Of a stretch of 64,000 bases of DNA, positions 43,797 to 51,080 are shown piece after piece. Each line of letters opens with the position of its first letter. The first letter of the stretch is position 1. The notes below the pieces were generated by a model. That model did no database searches. It was not told where the DNA came from and saw only the letters and a list, made by a program, of their open reading frames with translations. The stretch lies in contig CALGBY010000063.1 of the NCBI GenBank assembly GCA_937886445.1, forward strand, positions 1-64,000. The letters are read 5' to 3'. The position numbers and the translations under genes were made by a program. The stretch comes from an uncultured Clostridia bacterium (GTDB lineage: Bacteria > Bacillota > Clostridia > Christensenellales > Aristaeellaceae).

Positions 43797-46700
43797 TTAT
43801 CCCACCACCAGCTTATTTGTCTTCCTCAAAAATTTTGCCGGTATCGGATGATCAAGCCGCCAGGTGATATTCATAGGCTTTTCGCCGTCATGTATTACAT
43901 AGTTAGCTGTTCCGAGATAGGTGTATGTAGCGGCACTGCCGGAGATCACGTCTGTTTTGAACTCACGTACGAACAGCAGGATCCTGCTGCCTTTTTCCTG
44001 GTGATAAATATAGCGCCGGCCGGTAGGAGAATCAGATGCCGTTGTACTTTGACTTTGCCAATGGAAAAGATCACTGTTGATTGAATAATCATTATACATG
44101 GTAGTAGGCGAATAATCCTTATCCGACTTGTTCAAAGTCACAAATAACACATCCAGATTTTTCTCCGGCAGCCATTTAACCCCCTCTCTGACGGTGGACG
44201 GCTTCATGAAATCCAATGCGACCAATAGTTGATCACGGGTATAGGTACAGTGCAGATCCAACGGACAGTCAAAACCGATCGGAACAGGCTCGTCAATAAA
44301 ATCGATATGATCATAATTGTACTGCAGCAGCTCCGTCAATTCACCCAGCATCAACGGACTATCCGCAAGCTGATAAAGATTCCCCAGCACCTCATCGCTG
44401 TTCCAATCCTCCGCAGACTTGCCCCATATGGTAACATAGAACATCCGCATCATACGCTTTTCCATATCGGGCAGCTCGTCAAAATTCACATCACCCAGTC
44501 GCGGCAAAATATCCAGCAAAAAGCTGATCCAACGGCGGGAATCAATGGTACACAGTCGTGCGAAAGCCTTTTCCATCACGGTCTCTGCCGGCTCTGAGAA
44601 ATCATCTGTCACATCCGCTCTGGCGCAAAGCCGTGAAAAGGTACTGAATTTATAAATCATTCGTGGGTCGATATGATAATGATCCAGAAAGCTCGTCAGG
44701 GTAAGCTTCAGCCCGGTATCCTCCTCAAATGAAGCGATACGTGTTAAAAGCCCGTTACTGTTGCTGTAGGATGCACGGATATTATCCAGAATGTATTTTG
44801 CCGCCTGCTTCTCCAATTGTATATAGCAGCCTTTAGGCAATGCAATAAATCCATTCCTGATCTCACGAGCTAAACTGCGGGCAGAATTGGACAGCAGAGA
44901 GTCAAACTTATCCTCAAAATTGTATTTTCTGTTAGCCTGTCCAATGAAATCCAGTACTGTCAGACAATCCTTCCCTTCACACAGGCGCAGGCCGCGGCCC
45001 AGCTGCTGCAGAAAGACAGTAAGAGATTCAGTAGGACGCAGGAACAGCACTGTGTTGACCTCAGGAATATCAACACCCTCATTATAGATATCAACTACAA
45101 AAATAAAGCGGATCTCACCGGAAACCAGACGGTTTTTCGCTGTTTTTCTTTCTTCATCACACGTTTTTCCGCTCAGATGGATAGATGGGATACCGTGCGC
45201 ATTGAAATAGTCACACATGAACTCCGCATGCTCAACAGTTACGCAAAAGCCCAGTCCCTTTACATCATCAATATCCGTTACATATTTCATCACTGAAGAC
45301 AATACATGATCCGCACGACGATCGGCTATTGCACCGCTGAGCGTGTAAACCTCTGAGAGCTCTCCCCTGTCGTAACCGCCTTTGACCCATTTCAGCTGGT
45401 TCAGGTCGACTGTATCAGTAACACCGAAATATTGGAACGGACAAAGGAGCTTACGATCGATCGCTTCCGGCAGACGAATTTCCGCAGCAATACGATTGTT
45501 GAAATATTGCAGGATATTTCTGCCGTCCATACGTTCCGGCGTTGCTGTCAGGCCCAGCAGGACCTTTGGCTGATAATATTTCAACAGCTTCTGATAAGCC
45601 GGCGCTGCAGCATGGTGAAATTCATCAACGATGATATAGTCATAAAAATCCGGTGTAGTTTTTGTGGTAAAATCCTGTGAATTGAATGTCTGGATGGAAA
45701 TGAACAGGTTTTCAATGCCGTCCGGCTTATAACTCCCGACAAACATCTCCCCGAAATTCACATCCTTCAGAACTGCCCTGAAGGTATAAAGACTTTGCTT
45801 CAGGATCTCTTCACGATGTGCGACAAACAAAAGGCGGCAAGGCTTACCGGCGTTTTTCCTTCGGAAACGCTTATAATCCAGTGCTGAAATAACTGTCTTT
45901 CCTGTACCGGTGGCAGCAACTACCAGATTTCGCATATATCCGCGCACACTGCGTTCAGCCTCAAGCTTGTCCAGGATCTCCTGCTGATAGGAATAGGGCC
46001 GGATATCCAGCGAATACATTTCCGGATCATTGGTATCAAAATATTTCTCAGCTTTAAGCGCCCGTGCAAGGCGCTCTTTCTGCTCTTCATCATAATATTC
46101 AAATTCACCGGAATTCCAATAGCTTTCAAAGGTCGCGGAGATCTTGTCGATCGTTTCCGGCAGGTCCTTTTTCGTCACCTTCACGTTCCATTCAAGCCCG
46201 CTGGATATAGCGGCATTGGAAAGATTGGAGGAACCGACATATGCCGTGGTAAAGCCGGTATCACGATAGAACATATAAGTCTTTGCGTGCAGGCGGGTGC
46301 GTTTGGTATCATAGCTGACCTTGATGCACGTGTTCGGCAGCTTACGCAGCTCCTCAATGGCTTTTACATCCGTAGCACCCATATAGGATGTTGTAATAAT
46401 ACGCAGATGACCTCCGTTCTGAGTAAAGGATGTCAGTTCTTCCATGATCAGACGCAGTCCGCTCCACTTTATGAAAGAAACCAGCATATCTATACGGTCG
46501 CATGACAGGATCTCCTTTTTCAGCTCGGTAAACATTTGAGGCTCATGGATTGCGCCGGTAAAGAGGGAGCTTTGCGCGATGGAAGTTTCCGGGCGAATAA
46601 TCTCAGCCTTCCTATCCAGCGCAAACATACTGTTTTTCCTGTCAAAAAGCGCAAGAAGCTGTTCAGCCCGTTCCGCGACTGAAAGTGTATCAAAGTCATC

Positions 46701-46946
46701 TTCATTTGTTTCGCTCCTGATGGTGGAAACAATGCGGTTTACGAGCCCGACTTGCGAATACAGATCACCGCCTTTGTCTTTTACGTTATTGAGCCCCTTT
46801 TCAACAATTCCGGCAACGTATTTTGCCAACACCTTGGATGCTTCCGCACTGTCTATCTGCACGGTCTGTGAGAGCTTGTCTGTAACAGAAAGCTCTGAAT
46901 CAAGTCCTTTATTTATGATTTGTTCATAAAGTCCATTATGAAGCAT
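43797..46946 (-). CDS. PLD-nuclease/DEAD helicase fusion with DUF3427
   Basis: The 1049-residue protein has, in order, an N-terminal helical part, a phospholipase-D-like nuclease domain (HAKTYMFY near 222 and VGSSNLSNAAI near 240), and a superfamily 2 helicase. The helicase shows Walker A AATGTGKTVI near 345, the VDEFHH box near 442, LTATPERMD, and motif VI QQLGRGLRL near 650. A C-terminal DUF3427-type region follows. AGGAGG precedes the ATG. Single-gene proteins of this layout lie often in accessory or defence regions, where DNA degradation by the nuclease is inferred. Substrate and trigger are unknown. The gene has its own promoter. Confidence 0.85.
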   Translation of the reverse strand: MLHNGLYEQIINKGLDSELSVTDKLSQTVQIDSAEASKVLAKYVAGIVEKGLNNVKDKGGDLYSQVGLVNRIVSTIRSETNEDDFDTLSVAERAEQLLALFDRKNSMFALDRKAEIIRPETSIAQSSLFTGAIHEPQMFTELKKEILSCDRIDMLVSFIKWSGLRLIMEELTSFTQNGGHLRIITTSYMGATDVKAIEELRKLPNTCIKVSYDTKRTRLHAKTYMFYRDTGFTTAYVGSSNLSNAAISSGLEWNVKVTKKDLPETIDKISATFESYWNSGEFEYYDEEQKERLARALKAEKYFDTNDPEMYSLDIRPYSYQQEILDKLEAERSVRGYMRNLVVAATGTGKTVISALDYKRFRRKNAGKPCRLLFVAHREEILKQSLYTFRAVLKDVNFGEMFVGSYKPDGIENLFISIQTFNSQDFTTKTTPDFYDYIIVDEFHHAAAPAYQKLLKYYQPKVLLGLTATPERMDGRNILQYFNNRIAAEIRLPEAIDRKLLCPFQYFGVTDTVDLNQLKWVKGGYDRGELSEVYTLSGAIADRRADHVLSSVMKYVTDIDDVKGLGFCVTVEHAEFMCDYFNAHGIPSIHLSGKTCDEERKTAKNRLVSGEIRFIFVVDIYNEGVDIPEVNTVLFLRPTESLTVFLQQLGRGLRLCEGKDCLTVLDFIGQANRKYNFEDKFDSLLSNSARSLAREIRNGFIALPKGCYIQLEKQAAKYILDNIRASYSNSNGLLTRIASFEEDTGLKLTLTSFLDHYHIDPRMIYKFSTFSRLCARADVTDDFSEPAETVMEKAFARLCTIDSRRWISFLLDILPRLGDVNFDELPDMEKRMMRMFYVTIWGKSAEDWNSDEVLGNLYQLADSPLMLGELTELLQYNYDHIDFIDEPVPIGFDCPLDLHCTYTRDQLLVALDFMKPSTVREGVKWLPEKNLDVLFVTLNKSDKDYSPTTMYNDYSINSDLFHWQSQSTTASDSPTGRRYIYHQEKGSRILLFVREFKTDVISGSAATYTYLGTANYVIHDGEKPMNITWRLDHPIPAKFLRKTNKLVVG

Positions 46947-47068
46947 AGCGTCCTCCTGATAGGATCAAAAACTAATATTTTTGTTTCATGCTATTCAGTG
47001 AATTTCAGATTGCATTCTTCTCTCCATCAGCTTAAAAATCATAACAAACTCGGATATCTGTCAAAGAT

Positions 47069-47097
47069 ATTATACAATATATGCAAACAGTCTGCAA
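47069..47097 (-). promoter_or_regulatory. Promoter of the PLD-helicase gene
   Basis: On the minus strand TTGCAG (47097-47092) and TATAAT (47074-47069) are 17 bases apart. The leader is about 120 bases. Confidence 0.55.
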
Positions 47098-47230
47098 TCC
47101 AATAACTTTTGCACAAACTCAAAACTGTTGACCGCTGCTGACTACCGTTTGACTGCCATAGTATACTAAAGCCTGTATTTATATGATACGATATAGCATA
47201 TCTGCCTTTTGAAGCTTTCGCAAAAACATC

Positions 47231-47275
47231 AAAAAAGAAGCCCTAAACCCTTATTTTCTAAGGATCTAAGGCTTT
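47231..47275 (-). terminator. Terminator after tRNA-Arg
   Basis: On the minus strand AAGCCTTA pairs with TAGGGCTT (with wobble) and CCTTA with TAAGG, followed by CTTTTTTG. Confidence 0.6.
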
Positions 47276-47278
47276 TCA

Positions 47279-47355
47279 TGGCGCGCCCTGGGGGATTCGA
47301 ACCCACGACCTTTTGATTCGTAGTCAAACACTCTATCCAGCTGAGCTAAGGGCGC
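47279..47355 (-). tRNA. tRNA-Arg, anticodon ACG
   Basis: On the minus strand the acceptor arms GCGCCCT (47355-47349) and AGGGCGC (47289-47283) pair, and CCA is encoded at 47281-47279. The stem TTTGA/TCAAA encloses CTACGAA, giving anticodon ACG. This is normally edited to ICG for CGU, CGC and CGA codons. It is 77 bases. Confidence 0.95.
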
Positions 47356-47479
47356 ATTCACTGTCAACTGACAGCTTAAATATAATATCATATCTGCTTA
47401 CAAAATGCAATACCTTTTTTCAAAAATTTTTTTCATTTTTATGTCAAGAAAAGCCGGTCATGGAAACAGCAATATATAG

Positions 47480-47516
47480 CAAAACTGCAAAACGCCCTCT
47501 CCTTTCGGAGAGGGCG
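47480..47516 (-). terminator. Terminator of the sugar ABC operon
   Basis: Arms 47493-47502 and 47507-47516 form a perfect 10-base-pair stem with a TTTC/GAAA loop. On the minus strand GTTTTGCAGTTTTG follows. Confidence 0.75.
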
Positions 47517-47541
47517 CGAATTATTCGACCGTTATGCGATA

Positions 47542-48888
47542 TTATTCAACGCCGTTGAAAGTGTCGCACAGAGCCTGCCAAGCGGGCATACCGGCTTCAA
47601 CGATCTCCTGAGGAGTGCCATTCCACAGAGCCCACAGGAGGTTGCTGCCGAGAACGTCATTGTTGGAACCGAGCAGGAATACCTTGTGAGCGCAGCTGTG
47701 CTCGCCCTCACGCATCATGGCATAGGTCTCGTACACGGCGCGTTCGTCGGTGTAGAGGATCTTGTTGCCAACCCAGCTCTCGTTCTCTTCGCCGCCGTTT
47801 ACGTCGAAGGTGTAGAGGTCATAAAGCTGCTCGATCTTGTGAGCGGTTTCTTCGTCATACACATTGGGAACACCATAGATGTTGGGGCAGCCGAAGGCCA
47901 TGTAGGTAGTGCCATGAGGTCCGACGGGGAACATAACAGCGCCCCATTCATCAGCCATGTCAGCCATTTCGGAACCATCGTTGAAGCCCTGCCAGGTCTG
48001 TCCGGCATAGAAAGCAGAGGTGCCTTCCTTCCAGAAGGTCTTGAACCAATCCCAGTTGGAGCCTTCGGGCTGAGGAGCACTGTACTTGCCCCAAGTGTCA
48101 ATGTTGAACTGGAGAGCTTCCAGAGCATTGTCGCTGCCCATGGTGGGAACCAGCTTGCCTTCAGCATCGGTATCGAAGAAGGAAGCATTGTTGGCATACA
48201 TCAGACCGATGGTGTAGTCATCGCGGGAACCGGTGATGCCGTACACGTCGATAACGCCATCGTTGTCAACGTCGCGCTGTACCTTGTCGAGCAGCTCAGA
48301 AAGCATATCCCAGGTCCAGGTGCCGTTCTGCTGAGCGTCATAGATGGTATTGTAGTCGATACCGGCTTCTTCCAGAACGCGCTTGTTGAAGAAGATGCAG
48401 GAACGGGGCTCATTCTTGCCCAGAGACACGCCATAGGTCACTCCGCCGAAGTTGGAGAACTCGCTGGCAATGGTGTTCCACTTTTCATCGCTCAGGTCGA
48501 TGGTCCAGGGCATATAGAGGTTGTTGGCAAAGGCGTTGCCGGCAAAGTCAGAAGCGACGGCGATGAGGCACAGTTCGCTGTTGTCCTTGTTCATAACGCG
48601 GTTAGCCAGTTCAGTGGGGTTGCCTTCCCAGTCGCTCAGAGCCTTTTCAACGATCTTTACATTGTAGGTGGCTTCGAGCCAGTCACGGTAAGCATAGGTG
48701 TTGGCCAGTTCTTCATCGGGATCGGGATCACGGTCACCGGAAGACCACCAGTCATACAGATAAACGGTGGCACCGCCAAAGTCGAGACCCTCGATCACAT
48801 CGGGGTATCCTTCGGGGGTTTCGGCCAGAGCTGCGCAGCAGGCAATCAGCATCATGGCAGCCAGAACCAGAGCTACGATTTTCTTCAT
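47542..48888 (-). CDS. Extracellular sugar-binding protein of ABC importer (system B)
   Basis: The 448-residue protein has a signal peptide in which LIACC may be a lipobox (lipid-anchored Cys near residue 17), or an ALA site may be cut by signal peptidase I. Its body is a family 1 type binding protein. DVDNDGVIDVYG near 190 is a calcium-loop pattern of the kind seen in some carbohydrate-binding proteins. It follows two permease genes (49055-51080) and works with them. It has its own promoter and a strong terminator, so it can be made in excess over the permeases. The bound sugar is not known. Confidence 0.88.
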   Translation of the reverse strand: MKKIVALVLAAMMLIACCAALAETPEGYPDVIEGLDFGGATVYLYDWWSSGDRDPDPDEELANTYAYRDWLEATYNVKIVEKALSDWEGNPTELANRVMNKDNSELCLIAVASDFAGNAFANNLYMPWTIDLSDEKWNTIASEFSNFGGVTYGVSLGKNEPRSCIFFNKRVLEEAGIDYNTIYDAQQNGTWTWDMLSELLDKVQRDVDNDGVIDVYGITGSRDDYTIGLMYANNASFFDTDAEGKLVPTMGSDNALEALQFNIDTWGKYSAPQPEGSNWDWFKTFWKEGTSAFYAGQTWQGFNDGSEMADMADEWGAVMFPVGPHGTTYMAFGCPNIYGVPNVYDEETAHKIEQLYDLYTFDVNGGEENESWVGNKILYTDERAVYETYAMMREGEHSCAHKVFLLGSNNDVLGSNLLWALWNGTPQEIVEAGMPAWQALCDTFNGVE

Positions 48889-48915
48889 AACGAGAAAACC
48901 TCCTTGTTTATTTCC

Positions 48916-48940
48916 ATACGCGTGCATACTGTACGCGTAT
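48916..48940. promoter_or_regulatory. Inverted repeat in the leader of the binding protein
   Basis: ATACGCGT (48916-48923) and ACGCGTAT (48933-48940) are perfect 8-base inverted repeats, nine bases apart. They lie between the promoter and the start. It could be an operator or a leader hairpin. Confidence 0.4.
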
Positions 48941-48989
48941 AGTTACAAATTAGCCGGGCAACCTGAAACTCATGTTTCTTACAATATGC

Positions 48990-49018
48990 ATTATATAGCA
49001 TCTGTTACCCGATTGCAA
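48990..49018 (-). promoter_or_regulatory. Internal promoter of the binding protein
   Basis: On the minus strand TTGCAA (49018-49013) and TATAAT (48995-48990) are 17 bases apart. It gives the binding protein its own expression inside the larger operon. Confidence 0.6.
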
Positions 49019-49054
49019 GAGCAAACTGTAAATTATACAGCTTTAGGATCCTCT

Positions 49055-50077
49055 TTACTCCTTGGAACCGCTCATCACAAGGCTTTCCACAAACGTACGC
49101 TGTGTAAAGATATACAGGATCACCAGAGGAATACAGCACATCACTACAGCAATGGAAACCAGCTGCAGAGAACGGCCGTTGGATACGACCACGCTCTGCT
49201 GCTTGTCGCTGGAGAAATACTTGCCCATTTCGCTTACCATGGTACTCATTTCTGTTGAGAAAAGCGTGTACTTCGTAAGGAAATTGCGGGAGTAGAAAAG
49301 ATCTGTCCACTGCCACACAAAAGCGAACAGGAAGCAGCTTGAAATCGTGGGAACAGCATCAGGCAGCATGATCTTGAGGAAGGTATGCATGGTACCGCAC
49401 CCGTCCACATAGGCCGCTTCTTCAAGGCTTTCCGGAACACTTTTGAAATACTGCCTCATCATGAATATGTACAGACCGTTTTTCAGACCCATACAGGTGA
49501 TGGACATCATGGCATAGGGAAAGATGGATTTTCTGATATTCAATGCCTGCCCTGTAAGGCCCTTGAATATGCCGAGGATATCAAAGTTGGAGAATGTTTT
49601 GTACAGAGATGTCTGAATAGTCTGCGGCGGAATAATGATCAGCGCGATCACGCAGGCAAACCAGAACTTTTTAAGCGGGAATTCAAACCGGGCAAAGCCG
49701 TACGCGACCAATGTACAGGATACGATCTGCAATACAGCTGTAAGAATGGATATCCACAGGGTGTTGAACATGGAATTATCCGGCCATACATTCAGCCTTG
49801 TCAGATCAGCAACGATCCTGTAGTTATCCAGCGTCACATTTCTGGGCAGAAGAATGACCGTATTGTCATACAGGTCTCTTTCTTCCATCAGGCTCATCGC
49901 GAAACGCGTGATCATCGGCTGAATGATCATAAAGCAAAGCCCGAACATGAGAAGCCCGCGCATCACGGAGATCGCGATCTCCTTGCTTCTGCGCTTAAGC
50001 AGATAGCCGCCGCTTCTGCGGTTTCTGTCTCTGAACTTCTTGTTTTTTCCGATGTATACCGTGTTGTTTTTACTCAT
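49055..50077 (-). CDS. Sugar ABC importer permease, MalG type (system B)
   Basis: The 340-residue membrane protein has six predicted helices and the ATPase-contact EAA loop LEEAAYVDGCGTMHTFLKI near residue 210. This is the MalG/UgpE class, with a charged cytoplasmic N-terminus. It overlaps the preceding permease gene by eight bases and pairs with it. No ATPase gene is in the window. Confidence 0.9.
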   Translation of the reverse strand: MSKNNTVYIGKNKKFRDRNRRSGGYLLKRRSKEIAISVMRGLLMFGLCFMIIQPMITRFAMSLMEERDLYDNTVILLPRNVTLDNYRIVADLTRLNVWPDNSMFNTLWISILTAVLQIVSCTLVAYGFARFEFPLKKFWFACVIALIIIPPQTIQTSLYKTFSNFDILGIFKGLTGQALNIRKSIFPYAMMSITCMGLKNGLYIFMMRQYFKSVPESLEEAAYVDGCGTMHTFLKIMLPDAVPTISSCFLFAFVWQWTDLFYSRNFLTKYTLFSTEMSTMVSEMGKYFSSDKQQSVVVSNGRSLQLVSIAVVMCCIPLVILYIFTQRTFVESLVMSGSKE

Positions 50078-51080
50078 AGGACTTCACCACCAATCTGACA
50101 ATGGCCGTTCCTACTCCGATAAACAGAAGTGCCACTCCGAAATAGATCCAGCTCATTGCGGAAGCAGGTCCGAAATTGCCCTGCCTGTACATGACCGTGT
50201 TGACCACATACTCCATAACCTTGTTATCATTCTTCATGAAGAAGTCGATGATGGTATAAATCAGATTGACCAGCAGAAGCGGGCTGACCATGGGGAAGGT
50301 GATCTTCCAGAAGGATTCCCATGCGGAGCAGCCTTCCACATCCGCCGCCTCGTAAAGCGAGGGAGAAATGGACTGCAGACCGCTCAGGAAAACGATGATC
50401 TGGATTCCGCTTGCCATGACCACATCGTATATGGCATCGATCATTTTGAATATAACATCAAATACATCGCCTGCCACGCCGGAAACGGAAAGCAGATCCT
50501 GCAGGGCGGCGGAAATGTTGACACCGCTCGCTTCCTCCACGCTCTCCCCTATACCGCTCATCAGGTTGAAGAATTCGTTGGAATTTTCAATGCCGGGCAA
50601 TACGCCTGAGGAAAGGATCACGGGCAGGAAAAAGATCACACGGCAAATGGTCCTTCCCTTGAATTCCTGATTAAGGATCACAGCGATCACAAAGCTCATC
50701 ACCAGTGTAGCCACGATGTTGATCATCATACGCCACACTTCACCCTCCAGATCGTTCGCCGTGCTGAATAGGTAGGTGAAGAAGTTCGGATCGGTACTCA
50801 GTGCGTATTTATAGTTGGCGAATTTGTTCCATTTGATCAGGTTCAGGCCGTCCGCGATACCGTCCACATCGTAAAGGCTCATCAGGATGGAATTGATGAT
50901 GGGCTTGATCATAAACATGAGAAGACCGATGATGAAAGGCATAATGAACAGCACGCCCACGCGGGAACGTCTTGCCGCGATCGTTGCGTATTGTTCCTTT
51001 TTCCAGGGGACATAAACTATCAGCAGATAGGCGATCAAAAGCAAAGCCAGTACCGCTTCAATCGCAATATCCAGTGTCAC
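50070..51080 (-). CDS. Sugar ABC importer permease, MalF type (system B)
   Basis: The 336-residue protein has six or seven membrane helices and an EAA loop, LYEAADVEGCSAWESFWKI, near residue 250. An insert between helices, about residues 175-215, probably lies outside the membrane. The GTG start at 51080 overlaps the DUF5696 stop codon (GTGA), with GGAAGGGG before it. It pairs with the next permease. Confidence 0.9.
   Translation of the reverse strand: MTLDIAIEAVLALLLIAYLLIVYVPWKKEQYATIAARRSRVGVLFIMPFIIGLLMFMIKPIINSILMSLYDVDGIADGLNLIKWNKFANYKYALSTDPNFFTYLFSTANDLEGEVWRMMINIVATLVMSFVIAVILNQEFKGRTICRVIFFLPVILSSGVLPGIENSNEFFNLMSGIGESVEEASGVNISAALQDLLSVSGVAGDVFDVIFKMIDAIYDVVMASGIQIIVFLSGLQSISPSLYEAADVEGCSAWESFWKITFPMVSPLLLVNLIYTIIDFFMKNDNKVMEYVVNTVMYRQGNFGPASAMSWIYFGVALLFIGVGTAIVRLVVKSYE

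Larger units (their letters stand above)
46947..47278. other. Gene-free region between the helicase gene and tRNA-Arg
   Basis: I see no gene here. It holds the helicase promoter (47069-47097) and the tRNA-Arg terminator. Loose repeats of GACTGCC/GACTACC lie near 47125-47160 and appear to have no structure. Confidence 0.5.

Noticed and set aside
47686..48942. 418-codon open frame on the plus strand
   Set aside because: It is antisense to the well-supported binding-protein gene, with a Val/Gly-rich and low-complexity composition typical of a codon-bias shadow. It has no ribosome site.
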